From Kiloniellaceae bacterium (GTDB lineage: Bacteria > Pseudomonadota > Alphaproteobacteria > Kiloniellales > J153), in assembly GCA_021776135.1 (NCBI GenBank), contig JAJFGL010000036.1, forward strand, positions 160,473 to 224,472: a stretch of 64,000 nucleotides of DNA. Reading direction: 5' to 3'. Position numbers and translations under genes: made by a program. Under the pieces are notes generated by a model. The model saw only the letters and a program-made list of their open reading frames with translations, was not told where the DNA came from and made no database searches. Shown piece after piece: positions 8,693-16,659 of this stretch (within the stretch, counting starts at the first letter, position 1; every line of letters starts with the position of its first letter).

Positions 8693-8710
8693 TTTTGCCA
8701 TTTGGCAAAA
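8693..8710. repeat. Hairpin TTTTGCC-ATTT-GGCAAAA
   Basis: A perfect 7-bp stem with a 4-base loop and A/T-rich flanks on both sides, about 80 bases past the stop of the leftward ftsZ-like gene. Read leftward, the stem is followed by only a short AC-rich stretch; it may be a bidirectional terminator, though weak. Confidence 0.35.
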
Positions 8711-8787
8711 ATTATGCCTGTTCAATGAATTGTGTCAGATTTTTCGTGAATTGGATTAGCTGCGAGGCCTCTGCCCCGCCGCGCTAA

Positions 8788-10866
8788 TCAGGTATCGACG
8801 CCGAGTTCTTCTAGGTGCTTGGCGGCCCATTCGTGGCCGCGGGCGGCGGAGCGGCGGAACCAGCGGACGGCTTCGTCCATGTCTTTTTCAACGCCCCAAC
8901 CGTTTTCGAACATCTGGCCCATGTTGTATTCGGCGTAGCTATCGTATTTCGACGCCGCCAATTCGAACCAGCGTATCGCTTCCTCGTGGCTTTGCGGCAC
9001 GCCCCAGCCTTGCCGGTACATATAGCCGATATCGTTCATGGCGTTGACATAGCCTTGGTCGGCCGCCTTGCGGTACCACTTGACGGCTTCGGCGTGATCG
9101 ACCTCGACCCCCTCGCCTTTCTCGTACATCCAGCCGACCCGGTTCTGCGCCCCCGGATGGCCGGATTTCGCCGCTTCGATGTAGGATTTCAGCGCCAGTT
9201 CAAGATCCTTGGCCTCCCCTTGGCCATGATAGTAGCGGTCCGCTTTCGCGAACAAATCCTCGGGTTCGCCGCCGGAACCGCTGGAAATCCAGGAAAAGAA
9301 GCCGCCGGATTTCTTCGCTTTTCCCTCCGGCCCGGACGCCGCGCCGCCCGGGGCTTCGCCTTGGGCTCCCACCGGAGCCTCCGGGATTTTCTGGAAGGTC
9401 CCAGCCGGGGTATCGAGAACCAACGCCGGTTTGACCGGCGCGCTATCGTCTTGGCCGGGCGCCGCCGCATCCTTCGCTTCGCCGCTGTCCGTGACCTGCC
9501 CGGTCTTGGAGTCTAGGTCTTCGCCGCGCTTCGGCTTGCTCTCCTGTCCCGGCCAAACCCGAAGTTCGTCTTGCGCGTCCGCTTGCCCGGTTTCGGCCCC
9601 CCCGTCCGTGGCCAAGACGGGCGGCGCGGACGCTTGGATCGGCATGGCGGCGGCGCCCGGCGTTTCCGTGTCCTTGGGCTCGCGCGCACGGGCCCGGAAA
9701 GGAAATACGGGGGCCGATGCCCGGCGCGGCGGCGCGCTCTCCCGATCCCGGTCATGGGGGACGGTTTCGTTTTCGCCGGCTGCCGCATCCTCCTCGGCCC
9801 CGGCCGCTGCTGTAATATCGCGCGCGCCCTCCTCGGCCCGCTCCGAATACAGGCTGACGATCGGACGCTTGGAGCGGTCATCGCGCGCCGGTAGCTCGCC
9901 GGCGTCGATTCCGGCCGCGACCAGGGCCACGCGCATACGCCCGGACATGTTCTCATTGAAGGTCGAGCCGAAAATAATATTGGCGTCCGCATCGACCTCG
10001 TCGCGGATACGGTTCGCCGCCTGGTCGATCTCGAACAGAGTCAAATCCATGCCGCCGGTGATATTGATCAGGACCCCGCGCGCGCCCTTCATGGAAATAT
10101 CGTCTAGCAGAGGGTTGGATATGGCGGCCTCCGCCGCCTCCAGGGCCCGGTTTTCGCCCTCGGCCTCGCCGCTGCCCATGATGGCCTTGCCCATTTCGGT
10201 CATCACGGCGCGCACATCGGCGAAATCCAGATTGATAAGACCCGGCGTCACCATGAGGTCGGTCACCCCGCGAACCCCCGCGTGCAGCACGTCGTCGGCC
10301 ATCTTGAAGGCGTCGGCGAAGGTGGTCCGCTCATTGGCGACGCGGAATAGGTTCTGGTTCGGAATCACGATCAGGGTATCGACGTGATCCGCCATTTCCT
10401 CGATTCCGGCCTCGGCCAGGTCCATGCGCCGGGTGCCTTCGAAATGGAACGGCTTGGTCACCACGCCGACAGTCAGAACGCCGGCCTCGCGCGCCGCCTT
10501 GGCGATGACCGGCGCGCTGCCGGTGCCGGTGCCGCCACCCATGCCGGCGGTGATGAACACCATGTTCGCGTCCCCGATCGCGCGCAAAATTTCCGATTGC
10601 GATTCCTCGGCAGCGGCGCGGCCGATATCGGGCCGGGAACCGGCGCCCAAGCCTTGGGTTAGGGTAACCCCCATTTGAATCCGGTTCTGACTGAGCGAGG
10701 TAGCCAAGGCCTGGGCATCGGTATTCGCGGCCGCGAATTCGACCCCGGCTAGCTTGGCGCCGATCATGTTATTGACGGCGTTGCCGCCCGCCCCGCCGAC
10801 GCCGATAACGACAATACGCGGTCCCGCCGCTAAGTCCGGTGCCGGGCCGTCAGGCATGTCCGTCAT
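8788..10866 (-). CDS. FtsZ-like GTPase fused to C-terminal Sel1 repeats
   Basis: The 692-residue protein begins with a full FtsZ GTPase region (about residues 14-325): [15 protein letters not shown], the tubulin signature GGGTGTGS at 110-117 and the T7-loop motif NLDFADV at 212-218, so nucleotide binding and polymer-coupled hydrolysis residues look intact. A long disordered, Pro/Ala/Glu-rich linker follows. The last roughly 160 residues are about four Sel1-like repeats (for example [34 protein letters not shown]). The usual C-terminal peptide that binds FtsA is not visible. I start at ATG 10866, giving a normal FtsZ N-terminus, and not at 10968 as in the track. It is probably an additional FtsZ, since no ftsQA is nearby. 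Confidence 0.88.
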   Translation of the reverse strand: MTDMPDGPAPDLAAGPRIVVIGVGGAGGNAVNNMIGAKLAGVEFAAANTDAQALATSLSQNRIQMGVTLTQGLGAGSRPDIGRAAAEESQSEILRAIGDANMVFITAGMGGGTGTGSAPVIAKAAREAGVLTVGVVTKPFHFEGTRRMDLAEAGIEEMADHVDTLIVIPNQNLFRVANERTTFADAFKMADDVLHAGVRGVTDLMVTPGLINLDFADVRAVMTEMGKAIMGSGEAEGENRALEAAEAAISNPLLDDISMKGARGVLINITGGMDLTLFEIDQAANRIRDEVDADANIIFGSTFNENMSGRMRVALVAAGIDAGELPARDDRSKRPIVSLYSERAEEGARDITAAAGAEEDAAAGENETVPHDRDRESAPPRRASAPVFPFRARAREPKDTETPGAAAMPIQASAPPVLATDGGAETGQADAQDELRVWPGQESKPKRGEDLDSKTGQVTDSGEAKDAAAPGQDDSAPVKPALVLDTPAGTFQKIPEAPVGAQGEAPGGAASGPEGKAKKSGGFFSWISSGSGGEPEDLFAKADRYYHGQGEAKDLELALKSYIEAAKSGHPGAQNRVGWMYEKGEGVEVDHAEAVKWYRKAADQGYVNAMNDIGYMYRQGWGVPQSHEEAIRWFELAASKYDSYAEYNMGQMFENGWGVEKDMDEAVRWFRRSAARGHEWAAKHLEELGVDT

Positions 10867-10998
10867 GCGAAAATCCCATGAAATCCCGCGCGATTCGTTC
10901 GATGACTGAATGCGGCGGAGCCTAAAGTGTCTGATTCGGGCGCGCAACCTCTTCCCTAAGACTCCCATGGCCGGTTGCAGGGCATGGAACGGCCCTGC

Positions 10999-11027
10999 TT
11001 GGCGGTCACTTTCCGCTCATATATGCT
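10999..11027 (+). promoter_or_regulatory. Possible promoter of mazG
   Basis: TTGGCG, 17 bases, then TATGCT, ending 9 bases before the mazG ATG, in the 170-base gap between the divergent ftsZ-like and mazG genes. The match to the sigma-70 pattern is moderate and the resulting leader would be very short. Confidence 0.3.
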
Positions 11028-11036
11028 CTTATCCCT

Positions 11037-11864
11037 ATGGACGAAACGCCCCCCCCACACCCGCGCGGCGATCCCATGGCGGCCTTGCGCGTCATCATGG
11101 CGCGCTTGCGCGATCCCAAGAACGGCTGCCCTTGGGATGTCGAGCAAACTTTCGCCAGCATCGCGCCCTATACCATCGAGGAAGCCTATGAAGTCGCCGA
11201 CGCCATCGCCCAAGGCGATCTCCCGGCGCTCAAGGAAGAACTTGGCGATCTGCTTCTTCAAGTGGTCTTTCACGCCCGCATGGCCGAGGAGGCGGGCGCT
11301 TTCGATTTCGATGCCGTGGCGGCGGCCATAGGCGACAAAATGCTGCGCCGCCACCCCCATGTCTTCGGCGGCGGCAAGGTCGAGAACACCGCCGCCCAGA
11401 GCCAAGCCTGGGAAGACCACAAGTCGGTGGAACGCCGCGCCAAGGCGGCGGCGGATGGCCGGACGCCGAGTGTCCTGGATGGGGTGGCGCTGGGCCTTCC
11501 GGCCTTGTCGCGGGCGCTGAAGCTGCAAAAACGCGCGGCGCGGGTCGGCTTCGATTGGCCCGAGGCCGTTCAAGTCCTGGACAAGATCGAGGAGGAAATC
11601 GGCGAACTCCGGGCCGAAATAGAAGCCGGCGCCGGGCGCGAACGCCTGGAGGACGAACTTGGCGATATTCTTTTCGCGGCCGCGAACCTGGCCCGCCATT
11701 TCGGCATCGATCCCGAAGCGGCCTTACGCGGAACCAACGATAAATTCACCCGCCGCTTTCACGCGGTCGAGGACCATTTCGGCGGCCAGGGGCAAGGTTT
11801 GACTCGGGCTTCCCTCGAAGACATGGAGTCCGCCTGGCAAGCCGCCAAGGCGGGCGAAACTTAA
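11037..11864 (+). CDS. mazG: Nucleoside triphosphate pyrophosphohydrolase MazG
   Basis: Hydrolyses (d)NTPs to monophosphates plus pyrophosphate, a house-cleaning role. The 275-residue protein has the two tandem MazG domains of the long form. The first has EEAYEVADAI and EELGDLLLQV (about residues 43-80); the second has EEIGELRAEI and DELGDILFAA (about residues 184-220), giving the EExxE...ExxD metal-binding pattern. KNGCPWDVEQT near the N-terminus is typical. In related genomes mazG follows the tatD-metallohydrolase pair directly, so the ATPase and FtsZ-Sel1 genes seem to interrupt that order. Confidence 0.95.
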   Translation: MDETPPPHPRGDPMAALRVIMARLRDPKNGCPWDVEQTFASIAPYTIEEAYEVADAIAQGDLPALKEELGDLLLQVVFHARMAEEAGAFDFDAVAAAIGDKMLRRHPHVFGGGKVENTAAQSQAWEDHKSVERRAKAAADGRTPSVLDGVALGLPALSRALKLQKRAARVGFDWPEAVQVLDKIEEEIGELRAEIEAGAGRERLEDELGDILFAAANLARHFGIDPEAALRGTNDKFTRRFHAVEDHFGGQGQGLTRASLEDMESAWQAAKAGET

Positions 11865-11878
11865 AGTCCCGCGATGCC

Positions 11879-14476
11879 ATGAAACGCGCAAGTAAGCTCG
11901 GCCTTTGGATAAGCGGCCTCGCGCTTACTTCGCTCGCCCTGGTCCTGGTTTACCGCGCGCCAATCCTGGAATCCCTTCTGAACGCCGCCTTGACCTACCG
12001 GGAGGTTCCCGGCGCCTTAAGCGTTGAAAGCGTGTCCTTGAACCGCACCGCGATCGCGGACGTTTCTCTCGGTGCGGCGGATGAGGTCCAGGTTGAAAGG
12101 GTCACCCTGACCTACGGCCTGCCCGGCTTGCTTGCCGGCCGCCTTCAAGGCCTGGCCGTGGACGGCCTGCGGCTGAAGCTCGATCTGCGCGACGGCGCGC
12201 CGCCCCTGGGCAGCCTCCAAAACCTGGCGGCGGGCGGCGATGGCGGCGACGCGCAAGCGGTCCCCGCCCTGCCCCCGATAACCCTGCGCAACGCGCGAGT
12301 CGAAGCCTGGACGCCCCTGGGTCCCATCGCCGGGCGCGTCGAGGGGACGTTAAATCCCGGCGCGGAAGGCGGCTTCGACGCGACGCTGCGATTCGATCTT
12401 CAAGGTGAAGCGGGCCGCCTGCGCGGAATGATGACGGCCACTCAAGCCGCCGAGGGGTCTTCGCGGGCGCGCTTCGATCTGGCGGACGGGGCGATCAACC
12501 TGCCCGGCGCCGAGTTGCGCGGGCTTCAGGGCGATGGCTCATTCTCTCTGTTGGGGAGCACGATCGAGACGGCTCAACTTGACCTGACCCTTGGCGAAGT
12601 CGCCGTGCCGGGCGCCTCGTTCGAGCAAGCCCGCGTGGCATTGAACCTGGCTGGCGAACGCCTAGAAATCGACGCCGGACTGGCGAGCGCCGACGGCCAC
12701 TTCGCGGTCATCGCCAAGGCCGACCTGAGCGATTTTCCGGCCCATCCCAAGGGACGCATAAACCTCGACGCGGAGATCGGCGTGCAAGCGGTTCTGTGGC
12801 CGCTGCTGGACATCCCGCCCCCGTCCAAGGGCCGCGCGGTCCTGGCCATGACCCTGGAGGGCCGTCTGCCGCCCATGGAACTTTTAATCGGCGGCGAAAC
12901 CGATCCGCTGACGGCGCTGAAGCCGGAGGATTTCACCGGCCAGGCCAGCTTGCGTTTGGACGGGATAGACTATCCCGGTCTGGTCAAGGGCCTGGCGGGC
13001 GAGCTTCGCCTGGCCGCGCGGCCGGGCCCGGATTTTCCCAAAGCTCTAGCGGCCGATGTAGCGCTGGACCTGCGGGCCGCCCGCCTAACTTGGGACGATA
13101 CCCAGGCCCGGAAGATCGCGATCTCGCACAAGGTGAAGCTCGATGTCTCGGACCTGAAAATAACCGTCACCTCAAACGATATTGGCGCTATTTCCATTGG
13201 AAACCTGGACATGGCAAGGGCGATCGAAGCCCGCATCGCGAAAGTCTCGCTCACGGCGGCGCGCGGCGCGGCCATAAGCGCCGCCGGGTCGGTCGCGCTC
13301 ACCGATGGATCGTTCACCGTGCCGGCTTACGATGTAACGGTCGAAGGTTTGAACGCGACCGTCGAGAAAACTAAGACCGGCGATATCGGCCTGGCTTTCA
13401 AGCTCGATACCTTGCGCCATCCGGCGGTTGCGCCGATTCGCCTGCAAGGCGAGGCGCGGAAATCCGGAGACGTCCTTACGTTCCGGGTAAGGGGGCACGG
13501 CCCGGACGGCCTCGGCGCCGTGAAGATGACCGGGCGGCATCATGTCTCCAAGGGCACGGGCGCGGCGCGAATCGGCCTTGTCCCCCTGACCTTCGTGCCC
13601 GGAAGCGCGCAACCGCGAGACCTGTTCCCGGCCCTCGCCGATCTTAGCAAGGTCGAGGGCACGGTACGCGGCGAGGCCGACGTGACCTGGGCACGGGCGG
13701 GCGTTACCGGTAGCGCGGCGCTGAAAATCGAAGATCTGTCCTTGGAAAGCGCCGCGGCGCGGATCGAGGGCTTAGCGCTGGATCTGGCCCTGAATGAAAT
13801 CCAACCGCCGGGCAGCCTCCCCGGACAAGTCCTGCGTATGCGCCGGCTAGACCCCGGCATTCCAATCGACGACCTCACCGTCCACTTTCAAGTCCTGGCC
13901 GGGGACACCCCCGCCATCGCGGTGGCGCGCGCGGGCCTGCGCCTGGCCGGCGGCCGCTTCGGCCTGGCCGATGTCGTGGTGGACCCGGCCCAGCGGCGGC
14001 AAGACCTGCCGGTCACGGTCGAAGACCTCGACCTCGCCGAGGTCTTTTCCTTGCTGGGGATCGAGGGGCTATCGGGCGATGGGCGCCTATCCGGGACCAT
14101 TCCCCTGGCGGTTACCGATGGTATACCGCGTATAGAGGGCGGCCACCTCAGCGCGCGGGAACCGGGCATCTTGCGGATAAAATCGGACTACGCCAATGAA
14201 GCCCTGGCATCGGCGGGCGAATCCGCGGAACTGCTGCTTTCGGCCCTGGAGGATTTTCACTACGAGGAGTTGAATTTAGCCATCGATCAGCCCTCGGAAG
14301 ACTTGGCGACGATCGGTCTTAGCTTGCTGGGAATGAATCCGGCGGTCCTGGACGGCCACCCGTTCCGCTTCAACGTCAATCTGGAGACCGACCCGCGCCG
14401 GTTGCTCAAGACCCTGCAGGAAGCCTTCCGAATTTCCAAGCGCGCCATCGGCCAGATGTGGATGTTTGGACCCTAG
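11879..14476 (+). CDS. ydbH: YdbH-family intermembrane lipid-transport protein
   Basis: 865 residues: a short cytoplasmic start, one N-terminal membrane segment (LWISGLALTSLALVLVY, about 8-25), then a long periplasmic region rich in beta strands with repeated D/E-G-x patterns. This fits the AsmA-like/repeating-beta-groove family of YdbH. The C-terminal part (SDYANEALASAG onward to RRLLKTLQEAFRISKRAIG) matches the YdbH C-terminal domain. In E. coli, YdbH acts with TamB and YhdP in phospholipid transport from inner to outer membrane. The next two genes encode its usual partners YnbE and YdbL, which supports the call strongly. Confidence 0.85.
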   Translation: MKRASKLGLWISGLALTSLALVLVYRAPILESLLNAALTYREVPGALSVESVSLNRTAIADVSLGAADEVQVERVTLTYGLPGLLAGRLQGLAVDGLRLKLDLRDGAPPLGSLQNLAAGGDGGDAQAVPALPPITLRNARVEAWTPLGPIAGRVEGTLNPGAEGGFDATLRFDLQGEAGRLRGMMTATQAAEGSSRARFDLADGAINLPGAELRGLQGDGSFSLLGSTIETAQLDLTLGEVAVPGASFEQARVALNLAGERLEIDAGLASADGHFAVIAKADLSDFPAHPKGRINLDAEIGVQAVLWPLLDIPPPSKGRAVLAMTLEGRLPPMELLIGGETDPLTALKPEDFTGQASLRLDGIDYPGLVKGLAGELRLAARPGPDFPKALAADVALDLRAARLTWDDTQARKIAISHKVKLDVSDLKITVTSNDIGAISIGNLDMARAIEARIAKVSLTAARGAAISAAGSVALTDGSFTVPAYDVTVEGLNATVEKTKTGDIGLAFKLDTLRHPAVAPIRLQGEARKSGDVLTFRVRGHGPDGLGAVKMTGRHHVSKGTGAARIGLVPLTFVPGSAQPRDLFPALADLSKVEGTVRGEADVTWARAGVTGSAALKIEDLSLESAAARIEGLALDLALNEIQPPGSLPGQVLRMRRLDPGIPIDDLTVHFQVLAGDTPAIAVARAGLRLAGGRFGLADVVVDPAQRRQDLPVTVEDLDLAEVFSLLGIEGLSGDGRLSGTIPLAVTDGIPRIEGGHLSAREPGILRIKSDYANEALASAGESAELLLSALEDFHYEELNLAIDQPSEDLATIGLSLLGMNPAVLDGHPFRFNVNLETDPRRLLKTLQEAFRISKRAIGQMWMFGP

Positions 14477-14513
14477 GGCGCGTATATGCTTTTATATAGC
14501 GAGCGATACAACC

Positions 14514-14747
14514 ATGGACAATTCAGGGGTGCGGGCCGTGAAAGAAACAACCCTAGGAGGCCCTTTCCTGGGCATTTACCTCATTTCGGCCGCCCTGGCG
14601 CTGGGCGCCTGCCAACCGACGGTGAAGCTCGAGGCGCCGCGCGAGCCCATTACAATCAACCTGAATATCAAGCTGGACGCCGACGTGCGGATCAAGCTCG
14701 AGAAGCAGGCGGAAGACGATATTAAAGCCAATCCGGATATTTTCTAG
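14514..14747 (+). CDS. ynbE: YnbE-family outer-membrane lipoprotein
   Basis: A small lipoprotein. The signal peptide ends in a lipobox SAALALGAC, followed by a mature part of about 45 residues containing INLNIKLDADVRIKLE, the conserved YnbE core. In E. coli YnbE joins the C-terminus of YdbH to complete the bridge to the outer membrane. The start is uncertain: ATG 14514 (used here), the ORF-track ATG at 14466, which would overlap ydbH, or GTG 14538. All give the same mature lipoprotein. Confidence 0.85.
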   Translation: MDNSGVRAVKETTLGGPFLGIYLISAALALGACQPTVKLEAPREPITINLNIKLDADVRIKLEKQAEDDIKANPDIF

Positions 14748-14772
14748 TCTGACGCTTCACGGGAGACCCAGC

Positions 14773-15111
14773 ATGTTGCACCGTTTATTCCGCCTTTTAC
14801 AGCCTTTGGCCCTGGCCCTGGCCGTGGTCGCTGCCATGTCCGGCGCCGCGCAGGCCCAGTCCCTGGACGCGCTGCGCGCTTCGGGCGCCGTTGGCGAAAG
14901 GTTCGACGGCCTCCTTGCCGCGCGCGACGCTAGCGCCAAGGCCTACGTCGATAAGGTCAACGCGCAAAGGCGTCAGCTATACGCCAAGAGCTCCAAGGCC
15001 CAGGGCATCGCCGCCGATCAGGTCGGGCAGGTCTATGCCCAGAAAATCATGGCCGGCGTGGCGCCGGGAACTTGGCTCTTGAAGCCTGACGGAAGCTGGG
15101 TCCAGAAGTAA
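14773..15111 (+). CDS. ydbL: YdbL-family periplasmic protein (DUF1318)
   Basis: 112 residues with a signal peptide (cleavage near AQAQS, about residue 27) and the DUF1318 core SLDALRASGAVGERFDGLL...GIAADQVGQVYAQKI. YdbL is the third member of the ydbH-ynbE-ydbL operon and is thought to help YdbH-YnbE assemble correctly. A Shine-Dalgarno-like GGGAGA precedes the ATG. The three genes are closely spaced and co-directional. Confidence 0.87.
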   Translation: MLHRLFRLLQPLALALAVVAAMSGAAQAQSLDALRASGAVGERFDGLLAARDASAKAYVDKVNAQRRQLYAKSSKAQGIAADQVGQVYAQKIMAGVAPGTWLLKPDGSWVQK

Positions 15112-15150
15112 CGCCGGCACTGAATTATTGACCTTCTTGGAACCCGGACC

Positions 15151-16074
15151 ATGAGCGCCGCGCGGAACTTGCCTGCCTCTCCAAACGAGGCCATGAAGCT
15201 CTTGAGCGACGGCGCCTATGTCGCCGAGCGCAGTTTGGCGACGGTTCTGTTCCTGGCTCTCAAGCAGCACCGCCCGCTGTTCCTGGAGGGCGAGGCCGGG
15301 GTCGGCAAGACAGAGATCGCCAAGGTTCTGGCCGAAACCCTGGGCCGCCGCCTTCTGCGCTTGCAGTGCTATGAGGGCCTGGACGTCAGCGCCGCCGTTT
15401 ATGAATGGAACTACCCACGCCAGATGATCGAAATCCGGGTTACCGAGGCGGCGGGCGACCGCGACCGGGAAACCCTGGCCAGCGACATCTTCGACGAAAA
15501 ATTCCTGATCGAGCGGCCGCTGCTGCAAGCGCTACGTCCGGGGCTGGAGGGCCCGCCGGTCCTGCTCATCGACGAATTGGACCGCAGCGACGAGCCCTTC
15601 GAGGCCTTCCTGCTGGAGGTTCTGTCCGATTACCAGGTGACGATCCCGGAACTCGGCACCATCGCGGCGCCGGAGCCGCCCATCGTCATCGTCACTTCGA
15701 ATCGCACCCGGGAAATCCACGATGCCTTGAAGCGCCGCTGCTTCTATCACTGGCTCGACTACCCCAACGCCGCGCGCGAGTTGGAAATCCTGCGCTTGAA
15801 AGCACCGGGCGCGCCCGAGGCTCTTGCGCAAGAGGTCGTGGCCTTCGTGCAGGAACTCCGCAAGGCAGACCTCTTCAAGCTGCCCGGCATCGCCGAAACC
15901 ATCGATTGGGCAGACGCCCTGACCCAGCTCGACAAGATCGCCCTCGATCCGGAAACCATCGACACGACCCTGGGCGTGTTGCTGAAATACCAAGACGACA
16001 TCGCCCGCATCCGCGGCAGCGAAGCGGCTAAAATCCTCGACGAGGTCAAGCACGCCGCCGCGCGCGGTGGCTAG
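15151..16074 (+). CDS. CoxD-like MoxR-type AAA+ ATPase
   Basis: 307 residues with Walker A GEAGVGKT (about 48-55), Walker B VLLIDELDR (about 133-141) and arginine-finger/sensor regions of the MoxR group. The C-terminus is shaped like CoxD, the AAA+ chaperone that helps assemble the Mo-Cu active site of aerobic CO dehydrogenase, or similar proteins serving xanthine-dehydrogenase-type enzymes. A CoxE-like VWA protein and XdhC-type proteins follow, the standard partners. No structural hydroxylase subunits are in the window, so the client enzyme is unknown. Confidence 0.82.
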   Translation: MSAARNLPASPNEAMKLLSDGAYVAERSLATVLFLALKQHRPLFLEGEAGVGKTEIAKVLAETLGRRLLRLQCYEGLDVSAAVYEWNYPRQMIEIRVTEAAGDRDRETLASDIFDEKFLIERPLLQALRPGLEGPPVLLIDELDRSDEPFEAFLLEVLSDYQVTIPELGTIAAPEPPIVIVTSNRTREIHDALKRRCFYHWLDYPNAARELEILRLKAPGAPEALAQEVVAFVQELRKADLFKLPGIAETIDWADALTQLDKIALDPETIDTTLGVLLKYQDDIARIRGSEAAKILDEVKHAAARGG

Positions 16075-16085
16075 GAGAATCGCTC

Positions 16086-16520
16086 ATGGAACAAAGGTTG
16101 AGCATAGTCAGCCTGGGTGTCGCCGATCTGGCCGCGAGCCGCCGCTTTTACGAGCAGGGTTTAGGGTGGAAGGTTTCAGGCGCAAGTAACGATTCGATCG
16201 TGTTCATGGATCTGGGCGGCGTTATCTTAGGTCTCTATGGCCGCGACGCCTTGGCCGACGATATGAAGCTACCTCATGGCAAAGCGGGCGGCTTTGGCGG
16301 TTTCTCTCTCGCCCACAACGTCCGCGCAAAAGAAGAGGTCGACCGGGTGCTGGAGGATGCGGCCAAGGCCGGGGCCAGGATATTGAAACCGGCCGAGGAG
16401 GTCTTCTGGGGCGGTTATTCCGGCTACTTCGCGGACCCCGACGGCCACCCCTGGGAGGTCGCCTGGAACCCCTTCTTCCCCTTGCGCGATGATGGCCGCG
16501 TTGAACTGCCGCCCCAGTAA
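16086..16520 (+). CDS. VOC (glyoxalase/bleomycin-resistance fold) protein
   Basis: 144 residues with the vicinal-oxygen-chelate fold: N-terminal LSIVSLGVADLAASRRFYEQ, and C-terminal YFADPDGHPWEVAWNP holding the conserved metal-ligand glutamate. This domain size is typical of small dimeric VOC proteins; the substrate cannot be told. A good Shine-Dalgarno (AGGAG) overlaps the stop of the preceding ATPase gene. Its position between CoxD-like and CoxE-like genes is unusual. Confidence 0.85.
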   Translation: MEQRLSIVSLGVADLAASRRFYEQGLGWKVSGASNDSIVFMDLGGVILGLYGRDALADDMKLPHGKAGGFGGFSLAHNVRAKEEVDRVLEDAAKAGARILKPAEEVFWGGYSGYFADPDGHPWEVAWNPFFPLRDDGRVELPPQ

Positions 16521-16529
16521 TTTTTTTTA

Positions 16530-16613
16530 ACCACGAAGACACAAAGAAGCCGCTAAGAAGAATTCTTTAATCCATAACTTCGCGGCTTCTTTGTGTCTTT
16601 GTGCCTTCGTGGT
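16530..16613. repeat. Intergenic inverted repeat with CCACGAAG-ACACAAAG arms
   Basis: Left arm ACCACGAAGACACAAAGAAG... (16530-16553) pairs with a longer right arm ending TTTGTGCCTTCGTGGT (16582-16613). The right arm carries one extra 8-base ACAAAGGC-type unit. This belongs to a dispersed repeat type seen in many bacteria, whose shadow reading frame gives peptides such as TTKAQRHKE (as in the 16527-16766 minus-strand ORF). It can form a strong hairpin between the VOC gene and the VWA gene and may act as a terminator or mRNA stabiliser. Confidence 0.8.
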
Positions 16614-16659
16614 GATTCTCTTGCTATAGTTACATAAGACCGCCCGCAGGAGCCTGAAA

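Larger units (their letters stand above)
8449..8787. other. AT-rich intergenic region between ATPase and ftsZ-like gene
   Basis: 339 bases without a convincing gene. It should contain the promoter of the leftward ATPase gene. It holds a near-palindrome CACCTTATATATGGTG at 8470-8485 (operator- or promoter-like, 22 bases upstream of the ATPase start), an inverted repeat at 8639-8672 and a hairpin at 8693-8710. High-GC sequence returns at about 8765, close to the end of the ftsZ-like gene. Confidence 0.6.

Noticed and set aside
9431-10387. 318-residue plus-strand ORF
   Set aside because: Antisense to the ftsZ-Sel1 gene; Ser/Arg/Ala-rich shadow composition without motifs.
10867-10968. 34-residue N-terminal extension of the FtsZ-like protein
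   Set aside because: Arg-rich, unlike FtsZ N-termini; ATG 10866 gives the usual length ahead of the GTPase core.
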